This document shows positions 11,480-21,722 of a DNA stretch of 64,000 nucleotides, piece by piece. The stretch's first letter is position 1, and each line of letters begins with the position of its first letter. The stretch covers positions 310,001 to 374,000 of the forward strand of contig NZ_FOVJ01000002.1 in NCBI RefSeq assembly GCF_900115125.1. Reading direction: 5' to 3'. Source of the DNA: Nitrosospira briensis (GTDB lineage Bacteria > Pseudomonadota > Gammaproteobacteria > Burkholderiales > Nitrosomonadaceae). The translations under genes and the position numbers were made by a program. The notes beneath the pieces are model-generated. The model searched no databases. It was not told the origin of the DNA and saw nothing but the letters and a program-made list of their open reading frames with translations.

Positions 11480-11923
11480 ATGAGCAAGCCAAATCTCAAA
11501 ACCATGGGCTTGAAGGCCACGCTGCCGCGGCTTAGAATACTGAGCTTGTTCGAAAGCAGCCCGGTTCGCCACCTTTCCGCGGAAGATGTTTATAGAACGC
11601 TGATTGGAGAAGGCGAGGACATCGGCCTTGCGACAGTGTATCGCGTACTGACACAGTTCGAACAGGCGGGGCTGCTCGAACGGCACCATTTTGAAAGCGG
11701 CAAGGCGGTGTTCGAGCTTGCAAGCGACGCTCACCACGATCACCTGGTCTGCTTGCAGTGCGGCAGGGTAGAGGAATTTTACGACGCTGAAATCGAGAAG
11801 CGCCAAATCAAAATCGCCAAGGACCGGGGCTTCGCCATACATGAACACTCGCTTTCCCTTTACGCCGATTGTATCAAGCCGGCCTGTCCTCATAGGAAAC
11901 CGGAGGAAAAAAGGGAACAATGA
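11480..11923 (+). CDS. fur: Ferric uptake regulator Fur
   Basis: A 147-residue metal-responsive repressor that controls iron-uptake genes when bound to Fe(II). The N-terminal winged helix ([26 protein letters not shown]) is followed by the dimerisation domain with metal ligands HHDH (85-88), CLQC (91-94) and a second Cys pair (CIKPAC, near 131-136). An in-frame ATG also exists at 11468; the ATG at 11480 gives the usual [14 protein letters not shown] start and has a GGATGG sequence upstream. It is divergent from bamE across about 75 bases, which must hold both promoters. Confidence 0.95.
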   Translation: MSKPNLKTMGLKATLPRLRILSLFESSPVRHLSAEDVYRTLIGEGEDIGLATVYRVLTQFEQAGLLERHHFESGKAVFELASDAHHDHLVCLQCGRVEEFYDAEIEKRQIKIAKDRGFAIHEHSLSLYADCIKPACPHRKPEEKREQ

Positions 11924-12257
11924 AAAAGGACCCTGTTTTTATGATTTTCATCCGGAACAGGTGAATTCACCCTTATAATGTTCAGTTAGCCGCGGGGATC
12001 GATTTTTCAATGAAAGACGCTTGAAACTCGACTGGCTTCTGCAGGATTGCTGAACTCGCCGTTTTCCTCGTTCTGCACAGATTGCACTTTGTCTCTCGGA
12101 TGAATTATTTTCCGGATGGGCGGGAGTATGACTTTCTCGCCCCGCTGAACCCTTATCAAGGCGGTTGACCAAATTACCCGGACGTACTGTTAAGCGTTTT
12201 ATTCAAACTATTTTTGCTTATATTAAACATTGACTCACCATTGGAATTCAATAACGC
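11924..12257. other. Intergenic region fur-ilvB, with possible regulatory signals
   Basis: No convincing gene is seen. A perfect 12-base palindrome GGTGAATTCACC (11960-11971) sits three bases before TATAAT (11974-11979), but no good -35 box is present at normal spacing. A second candidate promoter is TTGACC (12165-12170) with TGTTAA 17 bases on. Small frames here are not rich in Ile, Val or Leu codons, so I see no ilv leader peptide. Confidence 0.4.
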
Positions 12258-13961
12258 ATGAGCACTGAATTGACGGGCGCTGAAATTACGGTGCGTTGTT
12301 TGCAGGAGGAAGGGGTGGACCATATTTTTGGTTATCCCGGGGGCGCCGTGCTGTTCATTTATGACGAATTGTTCAAGCAGGACAAGGTCAGGCACGTACT
12401 GGTAAGACATGAGCAAGCGGCCGTCCACGCCGCTGACGGCTATGCCCGCTCCAGCAAAAAGACAGGCGTGGCGCTGGTGACATCCGGGCCCGGGGTGACC
12501 AATGCCGTGACTGGCATCGCCACCGCTTATATGGATTCGATTCCCCTCGTCATCATCAGCGGGCAAGTGCCAACGCACGCCATCGGACTGGATGCGTTCC
12601 AGGAAGTGGATACCGTGGGCATCACGCGCCCCTGCGTGAAACATAACTTCCTGGTGAAAAATGTCGCGGAATTGGCTACGACCATCAAGAAAGCATTCTA
12701 TATTGCCTCAACCGGGCGGCCCGGTCCCGTGCTCGTCGACATTCCAAAGGACGTGAGCCAGCACAAAGCGGCTTTTGTTTATCCTGAAAACGTCTCCATG
12801 CGCTCCTACAACCCTGTCGTCAGGGGGCATGGGGGACAGATAAAAAAAGCGGTACAGCTGCTACTGGAAGCCAAGAGGCCGATGTTCTACACGGGTGGCG
12901 GCGTCATCCTGAGCAATGCAGCGGAGCAACTGGCTGAGCTGGTACGAATGCTGGGGTTTCCCTGCACCAATACGCTGATGGGGTTAGGGGGCTATCCAGC
13001 TACGGACAGCCAGTTCGTGGGAATGCTGGGGATGCACGGCACGTATGAGGCCAATATGGCCATGCAGCATTGCGATGTGCTTGTGGCTGTGGGCGCCCGT
13101 TTTGATGATCGCGTCATCGGCAATCCCAAGCATTTTTCCAACGAAGCCCGCAAAATCATTCATATAGACATCGACCCTTCGTCCATTTCCAAGCGCGTCA
13201 AGGTGGATGTGCCAATTGTTGGTAGCGTTTCAGGCGTATTGGACGAACTTATAAAGCTGCTTAAAGCCCGCAAGGAAAAACCTGATCAGACCGCCCTTGA
13301 TGCGTGGTGGACGCAGATCAATCTTTGGCGCGCCCGCGATTGCCTCAAATACGACCGCGCAAGTGCAATCATCAAACCGCAGATGGTGGTCGAAAAACTC
13401 TACGAGGTAACCGGAGGTGACGCTTTCATTACTTCGGACGTGGGTCAGCACCAGATGTGGGCAGCCCAGTTCTATAAATTCGACTTGCCGCGGCGCTGGA
13501 TCAACTCCGGCGGCCTGGGAACCATGGGCTTCGGCCTTCCCTCGGCCATGGGCGTGCAGTTTGCCAATCCCGACGGAGCGGTGGCGTGTGTCACGGGTGA
13601 GGCCAGCATTCAGATGTGCATACAGGAGTTGTCCACCTGCAAGCAGTACAACCTGCCGTTGAAGATTATAAATTTGAATAATCGTTACATGGGGATGGTG
13701 CGGCAATGGCAGGAATTTTTCCATGGTAATCGTTATGCCGAGTCCTACATGGATGCGCTGCCGAATTTCGTCAAACTGGCCGAGAGCTATGGTCACGTGG
13801 GGATGAAGATCGAACAGCCCGGCGATATTCAGGGCGCGTTGGAAGAGGCGTTCAAACTCAAAGACCGGCTGGTATTCATGGATTTCATAACTGATCAGAC
13901 GGAAAACGTCTTTCCCATGGTGCCCGGTGGAAAGGGCCTCTCCGAAATGATTCTGGTGTAA
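12258..13961 (+). CDS. ilvB: Acetolactate synthase large (catalytic) subunit
   Basis: A 567-residue ThDP enzyme that makes acetolactate and acetohydroxybutyrate, the first common step to valine, leucine and isoleucine. The N-terminal PYR domain has FGYPGGAVLFIYDEL and the catalytic Glu in VRHEQAAVHAADGYAR; the middle domain is the FAD-binding type; the C-terminal PP domain has the ThDP/Mg region TGEASIQMCIQEL then NLNNRYMGMVRQWQE. The first residues of the Mg motif read GEA rather than the commoner GDG/GDA. It is two bases from ilvH and followed by ilvC. Confidence 0.97.
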   Translation: MSTELTGAEITVRCLQEEGVDHIFGYPGGAVLFIYDELFKQDKVRHVLVRHEQAAVHAADGYARSSKKTGVALVTSGPGVTNAVTGIATAYMDSIPLVIISGQVPTHAIGLDAFQEVDTVGITRPCVKHNFLVKNVAELATTIKKAFYIASTGRPGPVLVDIPKDVSQHKAAFVYPENVSMRSYNPVVRGHGGQIKKAVQLLLEAKRPMFYTGGGVILSNAAEQLAELVRMLGFPCTNTLMGLGGYPATDSQFVGMLGMHGTYEANMAMQHCDVLVAVGARFDDRVIGNPKHFSNEARKIIHIDIDPSSISKRVKVDVPIVGSVSGVLDELIKLLKARKEKPDQTALDAWWTQINLWRARDCLKYDRASAIIKPQMVVEKLYEVTGGDAFITSDVGQHQMWAAQFYKFDLPRRWINSGGLGTMGFGLPSAMGVQFANPDGAVACVTGEASIQMCIQELSTCKQYNLPLKIINLNNRYMGMVRQWQEFFHGNRYAESYMDALPNFVKLAESYGHVGMKIEQPGDIQGALEEAFKLKDRLVFMDFITDQTENVFPMVPGGKGLSEMILV

Positions 13962-13963
13962 AA

Positions 13964-14455
13964 ATGAGACATGTTATTTCTCTTTTGATGGAAAACGAAG
14001 CGGGTGCATTGTCTCGCGTCGCTGGCCTGTTCTCGTCGCGCGGTTACAATATCGAATCGCTTACCGTCGCCGCCACCGAAGATCCCACCTTGTCGCGCAT
14101 GACGCTGGTTACCACCGGGTCGGACGATGTGATCGAGCAGATCACCAAGCAACTGAATAAACTCATCGAAGTGGTCAAGGTCCTGGATTTGAGCGATGGA
14201 AACCATATTGAACGTGAATTGATGCTGATGAAAGTGCGCGCGGTCGGAAAGGACCGCGAGGAGATAAAACGCATGGCTGATATTTTTCGAGGGCGCATCA
14301 TTGATGTCACCGACAAATCGTACACCATAGAACTGACGGGTACAGGTTCCAAGCTGGACGCATTCCTCGATGGCATGGAACGCAGCGCGATTCTGGAAAC
14401 GGTGCGTACCGGCGCTTCCGGCATAGGTCGCGGCGAACGGATATTGAAGGTATAG
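13964..14455 (+). CDS. ilvH: Acetolactate synthase small (regulatory) subunit
   Basis: A 163-residue subunit with an N-terminal ACT domain (HVISLLMENEAGALSRVAGLF; ESLTVAATEDPTLSRMTLV) and the C-terminal ALS_ss_C domain. It activates IlvB and confers valine feedback inhibition in the family. Its length equals the E. coli protein. It starts two bases after the ilvB stop, so the two are almost surely cotranslated. Confidence 0.97.
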   Translation: MRHVISLLMENEAGALSRVAGLFSSRGYNIESLTVAATEDPTLSRMTLVTTGSDDVIEQITKQLNKLIEVVKVLDLSDGNHIERELMLMKVRAVGKDREEIKRMADIFRGRIIDVTDKSYTIELTGTGSKLDAFLDGMERSAILETVRTGASGIGRGERILKV

Positions 14456-14495
14456 AAGCACGACGCGGACTGTGAGATGTCCCGGCGCCGGCTAG

Positions 14496-15545
<1,050 letters not shown>

Positions 15546-15561
15546 GGAACAAAGCGGGCGG

Positions 15562-15588
15562 ATGGAGCGTGAATGCGAAACGTTCCAT
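15562..15588 (+). terminator. Possible terminator after ilvC
   Basis: ATGGAGCGT and ACGTTCCAT can pair over nine positions (one G-T wobble) around a nine-base loop, followed by only a short T run. It lies 17 bases after the ilvC stop. The weak T tract limits confidence. Confidence 0.35.
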
Positions 15589-15817
15589 TTGCCCCATCAT
15601 TCCGTCGTCAAGCAGCGCGTTCAGCACGACGATTGCGCCAAACGCGTTTGAAGTCCAGCATCATCCCGCTCATCATTAAGCCCGCCCTGCTGTGTCGCTA
15701 TCAAGTAAGGCAGCCGTCATGGGAAAGCAGGTCGAGGGCCACCTCCATAAACACGAAGAGCTTTTTTTCGCACGTCGAATTTCCCCTTTTGCGGTAGCTA
15801 TAAAACCGCGTTCCAAT

Positions 15818-16333
15818 TCATGGGGCTGATCCGCTCAAGGCTTCCTGCAGCCTTTTCTCCTGGTCAGGTGAGAGTGAAGTGCGAAGCACCTTGCCCTGGA
15901 CGCCGGAAAGCTCAGCCAAAACCTTTTCCGGTTGCGCCTTTCGTACGAGAATGAAAAGTGCGGACGAGTTATTGGGTATGGTTTCAGCGAGCGATTTAAT
16001 AAAATCGTCATTGATGCCATAATCCGTCAGGGAACCGGACAGGGCGCCGGCGCCAATCCCGACAGTACTGCCCAGGACGAATCCGGCAAGCGGATTGAGA
16101 AATAGCAATCCGACGAACGTGCCCCATAAACTTCCAGAAATAAAACCGGAAGTTGCCCCGGCTGTGACGAGATTGATGCCTTGCTTGAGATGAACCTTGC
16201 CCGTCTCGTCCCGCACGACGACCACTGCATCCTCGATATCGATTAGATACTCTCTTTTTAACTTGCTCAGCCTTAATAGAACACGATCGGCTTCTTCAGG
16301 ATCTTTAAATCCCACTACAACGAGTTCAGACAT
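15818..16333 (-). CDS. DUF1269 family membrane protein
   Basis: A 171-residue protein beginning MSELVVVGFKDPEEADRVL, typical of DUF1269. A small alpha/beta N-terminal part is followed near residues 75-110 by a Gly-rich hydrophobic hairpin (FISGSLWGTFVGLLFLNP and GSTVGIGAGALSG) that probably inserts in the inner membrane, then a C-terminal part with ALFILVRKAQPEKVLAEL. The function of the family is not established. A GAGGAGAAAAG sequence precedes its ATG. It is transcribed opposite to the ilv and pss genes, so it is its own unit. Confidence 0.8.
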   Translation of the reverse strand: MSELVVVGFKDPEEADRVLLRLSKLKREYLIDIEDAVVVVRDETGKVHLKQGINLVTAGATSGFISGSLWGTFVGLLFLNPLAGFVLGSTVGIGAGALSGSLTDYGINDDFIKSLAETIPNNSSALFILVRKAQPEKVLAELSGVQGKVLRTSLSPDQEKRLQEALSGSAP

Positions 16334-16862
16334 CTTTTCTCCTCCTCAAAAATTATTCTTCGCTCGCCTCGAGAACACTTCCATACACGCCGCACCCCTA
16401 CACACTCCTGATATTTTCGGACGCTTCACCTTCCCTGAGGTGGGGCTTGAACCGCAATTCCTTCAATCCCTGGCGTCATAATGGAACTCCTTTTACCATC
16501 GATAAATTCATTTTTATAGTACAGTACATGTGCGCTTGATGAGCGTCAAGCGGGTTTTGATGTCATTATCATACTTGATTTTGCGAGTATCCAAAGCTAC
16601 TTGGAGTTTGATCCAATGCCAATCCTCATAAAACAGTGATGCCGGAAAAACCGTTTTCATCCATTCGTCATTCAAATTGTCCACACGCCGGCAGCCTGAT
16701 ACGAATACCTTTCAATACGTTTCCATCAAGCGTTCTTGACGATATTGAGTTTTTCGGTTTCGCCAGTCGGGGAGGGGATATCTCTCCTCCCCGCGCAAGT
16801 ACTACTGTTTACCATCAGCCCATAACCGTTTAACATGCATACTCTCCTCCCGGGATTGCACA
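16334..16862. other. Intergenic region between DUF1269 gene and pssA
   Basis: About 530 bases without a supported gene. A short hairpin CGCTTGA / TCAAGCG (16533-16552) is followed by GGTTTTG and could be a weak terminator, but no plus-strand gene lies before it. No psd gene is present here, although psd sits between ilvC and pssA in many betaproteobacteria. The only frames are short and lack ribosome sites. Confidence 0.4.
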
Positions 16863-17648
16863 ATGATGCATGATCCTCATCCGCGCTACATGCTCAAATC
16901 CAAGTTGCGCCGACGCGGTATTTATTTGCTCCCCAACCTGTTTACCACCGCTGCGTTGTTCGCCGGGTTTTATGCAATCGTACAAGCGATGAATGGGCGT
17001 TTTGAACACTCGGCTGTTTCGATTTTCATTGCGATGGTACTGGATGGACTGGATGGGCGCGTGGCGCGGTTGACTCATACTCAGAGCGAGTTCGGCGCTG
17101 AATACGACAGCCTTTCCGACATGGTCTCGTTCGGCGCGGCTCCCGCGCTGGTAATATATGAATGGGCCTTGAAGGACATGGGAAAGTGGGGGTGGACCGC
17201 AGCTTTCATTTATTGCGTCTGCGCTGCACTGCGCCTCGCGCGCTTCAATACGAATATCGAGGTGGTGGATAAGCGTTTCTTTCAGGGACTGCCCAGTCCC
17301 GCGGCTGCTGCGCTGATAGCGGGTCTGGTATGGGTGATGCTGGACTTTGGGATAGAAGGCGCAGATATCAGATGGCTTGCCTGGGGCATAACCCTCTTTG
17401 CGGGCCTCACCATGGTGAGCAACATTCCCTATTACAGCGGCAAGTCCATCAACTTGCGCAAGAGCGTGCCTTTCATCACTGTGCTGCTACTTGCGCTGTT
17501 CTTTTTTGTTTTGATTCCAAGCCAGCCGCCGGTTGTGTTGTTCTGCCTCTTTTTTGTTTACGCCTTGTCCGGGTATGCCCTATGGGTATGGAGACGGCTC
17601 AAGAAAAAAAGAACAATTGACGTGCAACATACGGGAGATTCCTCATGA
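16863..17648 (+). CDS. pssA: CDP-diacylglycerol-serine O-phosphatidyltransferase
   Basis: A 261-residue membrane enzyme that makes phosphatidylserine from CDP-diacylglycerol and serine. The CDP-alcohol phosphotransferase signature (D-G-x2-A-R-x8-G-x3-D-x3-D) is read at [11 protein letters not shown] through [14 protein letters not shown], near residues 60-90. About six to eight hydrophobic segments follow; this is the integral-membrane (class II, Bacillus-like) type, not the peripheral E. coli type. It overlaps pgi by four bases (ATGA), so the two are probably translationally coupled. Confidence 0.93.
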   Translation: MMHDPHPRYMLKSKLRRRGIYLLPNLFTTAALFAGFYAIVQAMNGRFEHSAVSIFIAMVLDGLDGRVARLTHTQSEFGAEYDSLSDMVSFGAAPALVIYEWALKDMGKWGWTAAFIYCVCAALRLARFNTNIEVVDKRFFQGLPSPAAAALIAGLVWVMLDFGIEGADIRWLAWGITLFAGLTMVSNIPYYSGKSINLRKSVPFITVLLLALFFFVLIPSQPPVVLFCLFFVYALSGYALWVWRRLKKKRTIDVQHTGDSS

Positions 17649-19279
17649 TTCAGATCCTGACGGAGCGTCCCGCGTGGAAGGCACTCGAAGAACACTACCA
17701 GACAATCAAGGATCTGCATCTCCGTCAGCTTTTTGCTGATGACCCTGATCGCGGCGGGCGCTTTACGGCTGAGGCTGCCGGTATTTATCTCGACTATTCG
17801 AAAAACCGGCTTACCGCCGAGACGCTCCGGCTGCTTGTTCAGCTAGCCGAAGAATGCGGTTTGCGTGAACGCATTGATGCAATGTTCAGGGGAGACCGGA
17901 TCAATTCGACCGAACAACGGGCCGTGCTTCACATTGCCTTGCGGGCACCCGGGCATGAGCAAATCCTTGCCGATGGTGTCGACGTTGTGCCCGAGGTGCA
18001 CGCCGTGCTCGATCGAATGACCGGCTTCGCTGATCAGGTGCGTAGCGGGCAATGGCTTGGACACACTGGCAAGCGTATTCGCAATATCGTCAATATCGGC
18101 ATTGGTGGCTCGGATCTGGGTCCGGTGATGGCATATGAGGCCTTGCGTCACTATAGCTTGCGCGACATGAGCTTCCGCTTCATATCCAATGTGGACGGCA
18201 CCGATTTTGCGGAAGCCACGCGTGATATCGATCCCCACGAAACATTGTTCATAATATGCTCGAAGACTTTCACCACCACGGAAACGCTGGCTAACGCCGA
18301 TGCTGCCCGGCGGTGGATGCTGGATAAGATTGGGGATTTCCGAGCGGTGCGCAAGCATTTCGTGGCTGTGTCGACCAATGCCGGGGAAGTGTCTGAATTC
18401 GGCATCGATACCGCCAATATGTTCGGATTCTGGGATTGGGTGGGCGGACGTTATTCAATGGACTCGGCGATCGGCCTCTCGACCATGATTGCCATCGGGC
18501 CGCAGAATTTCCGTGCAATGCTGGCCGGCTTTCACGAAATGGATGCGCATTTCCAAAAAGCCCCCTTCGACCAAAACCTGCCTGTGCTCATGGGACTGCT
18601 CGCAATCTGGTACAACAACTTTTTCGATGCACAGACAATTGCCGTGTTGCCATACGAGCAATACCTCAAGCGCTTCCCGGCTTATTTGCAGCAACTGACG
18701 ATGGAGAGCAATGGCAAGAGCACCACGCTGGATGGCGCTCGCGTTGATTACCACACCTCACCAGTTGTTTGGGGCGAACCGGGCACCAACGGCCAACACT
18801 CGTTTTATCAGCTCATACACCAGGGTACCCGGTTGATCCCGTGCGACTTCATTGGCTTCTGCGAGCCCTTGAATCCGCTCGGTAGCCAACACGATCTGCT
18901 CATGGCGAACCTGTTTGCGCAGACGGAGGCACTCGCGTTCGGGAAAACCCTGGATGAAGTGAAAGCCGAGGGAACACCCGGCTGGTTGTGCCCGCACCGG
19001 AGTTTCGAGGGTAACCGCCCAACCAACACGCTTCTTGTCGAGCGTCTGACCCCGCACACATTGGGTACTCTGGTGGCCCTCTATGAGCACAGCGTTTTTA
19101 CGCAAGGTGTGATCTGGAATATAGATTCGTTTGACCAGTGGGGGGTGGAGCTGGGCAAGGCGCTGGCCAAACGCATTATGGGGGAATTGGAGAACATGGG
19201 TAGCACGGGCGGCGACTCGTTGAAACATGACAGTTCGACGAATACGCTGATATGCCGCTATAGCGCAAAAAAAACCTGA
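17645..19279 (+). CDS. pgi: Glucose-6-phosphate isomerase
   Basis: A 544-residue cytoplasmic enzyme that interconverts glucose-6-phosphate and fructose-6-phosphate. Family marks are [16 protein letters not shown] near residue 138, the first PGI signature region [19 protein letters not shown] near residue 260, MESNGKSTT, the [13 protein letters not shown] region near residue 380 and [14 protein letters not shown] near residue 495. GGGAG lies eight bases before the ATG, which overlaps the pssA stop. It opens a block of sugar-phosphate genes. Confidence 0.97.
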   Translation: MIQILTERPAWKALEEHYQTIKDLHLRQLFADDPDRGGRFTAEAAGIYLDYSKNRLTAETLRLLVQLAEECGLRERIDAMFRGDRINSTEQRAVLHIALRAPGHEQILADGVDVVPEVHAVLDRMTGFADQVRSGQWLGHTGKRIRNIVNIGIGGSDLGPVMAYEALRHYSLRDMSFRFISNVDGTDFAEATRDIDPHETLFIICSKTFTTTETLANADAARRWMLDKIGDFRAVRKHFVAVSTNAGEVSEFGIDTANMFGFWDWVGGRYSMDSAIGLSTMIAIGPQNFRAMLAGFHEMDAHFQKAPFDQNLPVLMGLLAIWYNNFFDAQTIAVLPYEQYLKRFPAYLQQLTMESNGKSTTLDGARVDYHTSPVVWGEPGTNGQHSFYQLIHQGTRLIPCDFIGFCEPLNPLGSQHDLLMANLFAQTEALAFGKTLDEVKAEGTPGWLCPHRSFEGNRPTNTLLVERLTPHTLGTLVALYEHSVFTQGVIWNIDSFDQWGVELGKALAKRIMGELENMGSTGGDSLKHDSSTNTLICRYSAKKT

Positions 19280-19533
19280 CCATGAAAATGTTTCCGGATA
19301 TCTGCCCGCTTTTTCTTCTTTCCTGACCTGAGTTTCCATCCCAGGCATGGCGGTCCGGAAAGAAGTTCTGTAATATCGGAAGCGCAATGCTTCGGAGCAG
19401 TCGGAGGAAAAGAGGCGTGCTGCGCGCAGCTCAATGGCGGCCAGGGGCAGTGGGAGGAGGACCAGCATTTTCGAGTAGCGAATAAATTTGTTCTCAATGC
19501 AAGCGTGCCGCTTGCTCTACCGGAACGATCCCC

Positions 19534-21636
19534 ATGATCGAACAAATCGAATGCGACCAGGTGTGTATCAACACGCTACGCAGTCTATCCATGGACGCGG
19601 TAGAGAAAGCCCATTCTGGTCATCCCGGCACGCCGATGGGTTCAGCCCCAACGGTATACTGCCTCTGGCAGCGCTTTCTGCGTTATGATCCGGACGACCC
19701 CAAATGGCCGAACCGCGACCGCTTCATACTCTCGGCAGGCCATGCTTCGGCATTGCTCTACAGCCTCCTTTATCTGAGTGGCGTCAAGGCGGCGAGCCCG
19801 AGCTACGAGAATCCGGATCGGCTGGCAGTAACGCTTGATGACCTCAAGACTTTTCGGCAAGCCGGCAGCCGCTGCACGGGCCACCCGGAATATGGTTGGA
19901 CCTCCGGGGTCGAAACCACTACCGGTCCATTGGGACAAGGCGTCGCGGTCAGCGTTGGCATGGCAATGGCCGAGCGCTGGCTTGCGGCAACTTATAACAG
20001 ACCGGATTTAAAGCTATTCGATCATAATGTATACGCGCTGTGTAGCGACGGCGATATGATGGAGGGAATCAGCAGCGAGGCGGCCTCCCTGGCGGGACAT
20101 CTCGAGCTTGCCAATCTGTGCTGGATTTATGACGATAATCACATCACCATCGAGGGGTCGACCGATCTCACTTTTACGGAAGATGTAGCTGCACGGTTCG
20201 CAAGTTACCGATGGAATGTCGCGCGCGTCAGTGATGCAAACGATCTGGGGCAACTGACACAGGCCTACGAAACGTTCCTCGATACGCATGACCGACCCAC
20301 GCTGATCATCGTGCGTAGCCATATCGGCTACGGTGCGCCACATAAACAGGACACGCGAGAAGCGCACGGGGAGCCGCTCGGCCCCGAAGAGGTACGGCTG
20401 GCGAAAGAATTCTACGACTGCGACCCCGACCAGCAATTTCAGGTGCCGGATGGTGTCCGGGAACATTTCAAAGCCCAGATTGGCAAGCGTGGCGAAACGG
20501 CGCATGCCGCCTGGAAAAAGCTGTTTGCCGACTATGCCGCACAATACCCGGATCTGGCCGCACAGATCAGTTGCATGCAACAACGTGGCCTGCCCAGAGG
20601 CTGGGACGACGCGTTGCCTTCATTTCCGGCAGATACGAAAGGCTTGGCGACTCGCGAATCATCGGGCAAGGTGCTGAATGCGATTGCTGCCCGAATGCCA
20701 TGGCTGCTTGGGGGCGCGGCAGACCTGGCGCCTTCTACAAAAACAGAATTGAAGGGGGCGCTGTATGGTGATTTTCAGGCGCCCGGACAGCATGAAAACC
20801 TGAATGGCAATTATCGCGGGCGCAACTTCCACTTCGGTTTGCGTGAACATGCGATGTGCGCCGTTGTCAGCGGGATGAGTCTATCCGGATTACGTCCTTA
20901 CGCTGCCAGTTTTCTCATTTTCACGGATTACTGCCGTGCAGCGCTCAGGCTGAGCGCCATGATGGAAATTCCCGTCATTTTCATCTGGACGCATGATTCA
21001 ATCAGCCTTGGAGAGGATGGTCCCACGCACCAGCCAATCGCGCAGCTTGCTTCTCTACGCGCCAGCCCCGGCATGATTGTCATGCGGCCAGCGGATGCCA
21101 ATGAAGTCGTCGAGGCATGGCGCCTCATCATGCAGCTTACCGACCGCCCTGCTTGCCTGATTTTGACACGGCAGGCCGTGCCGACGCTGGATCGCGCCAG
21201 GTACGCCCCGGCGAGCGGCCTCAGTCGTGGCGCCTATATACTCGCGGATGCCGAGAACCATAATCCCGATGTGCTGCTGCTGGCTACAGGAAGTGAAGTC
21301 TCGCTCTGTATCGCTGCCTATGAACAGCTTAAGCTGGAGGGAATCAAGGCTCGGGTAGTCAGTATGCCTTCATGGGAAGTGTTCGAGAATCAGAGTCAGG
21401 AATATCGTGACAACGTTCTACCGCCAGGCATACTCGCGCGCGTCGCGGTCGAGGCGGCATCCCCCTTCGGTTGGGAGCGCTATACGGGTTCTGGCGGGCG
21501 CATCCTCGGCGTGAACAGCTTTGGCTTGTCGGCACCGGCGAAGATTGTCGCGCAGTGCTTCGGATTCGAGCCCTCGCACGTCATCGCCGCAGCCCGAGAA
21601 CAAATTCAACGTCATGCTTCGGCTGTTTCGAATTAG
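19534..21636 (+). CDS. tkt: Transketolase
   Basis: A 700-residue ThDP enzyme that moves two-carbon units between ketoses and aldoses in the pentose phosphate and, if present, Calvin cycles. The N-terminal domain has SMDAVEKAHSGHPGTPMG, ending in the usual HPG(T/A)PMG, and the ThDP/Mg motif (CSDGDMMEGISSEAASLAG, near residue 165). The Pyr domain has the catalytic Glu region FGLREHAMCAVVSGM near residue 430 and HDSISLGEDGPTHQP. Length is slightly above the usual 660. About 250 bases separate it from pgi. In an autotroph it could serve carbon fixation as well as the pentose pathway; this window has no rubisco genes to decide it. Confidence 0.96.
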   Translation: MIEQIECDQVCINTLRSLSMDAVEKAHSGHPGTPMGSAPTVYCLWQRFLRYDPDDPKWPNRDRFILSAGHASALLYSLLYLSGVKAASPSYENPDRLAVTLDDLKTFRQAGSRCTGHPEYGWTSGVETTTGPLGQGVAVSVGMAMAERWLAATYNRPDLKLFDHNVYALCSDGDMMEGISSEAASLAGHLELANLCWIYDDNHITIEGSTDLTFTEDVAARFASYRWNVARVSDANDLGQLTQAYETFLDTHDRPTLIIVRSHIGYGAPHKQDTREAHGEPLGPEEVRLAKEFYDCDPDQQFQVPDGVREHFKAQIGKRGETAHAAWKKLFADYAAQYPDLAAQISCMQQRGLPRGWDDALPSFPADTKGLATRESSGKVLNAIAARMPWLLGGAADLAPSTKTELKGALYGDFQAPGQHENLNGNYRGRNFHFGLREHAMCAVVSGMSLSGLRPYAASFLIFTDYCRAALRLSAMMEIPVIFIWTHDSISLGEDGPTHQPIAQLASLRASPGMIVMRPADANEVVEAWRLIMQLTDRPACLILTRQAVPTLDRARYAPASGLSRGAYILADAENHNPDVLLLATGSEVSLCIAAYEQLKLEGIKARVVSMPSWEVFENQSQEYRDNVLPPGILARVAVEAASPFGWERYTGSGGRILGVNSFGLSAPAKIVAQCFGFEPSHVIAAAREQIQRHASAVSN

Positions 21637-21722
21637 GGCGGAACGCTGAAACTCCACTTGTACGTTCCAGTTTCAGTTAATCAAACGGTGAGGTGAGGCA
21701 GCATGGTCACAGCAAGATCACT

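Noticed and set aside
16533-16552. Hairpin followed by GGTTTTG upstream of pssA, considered as an sRNA terminator
   Set aside because: No promoter or gene precedes it on that strand and the T run is short.
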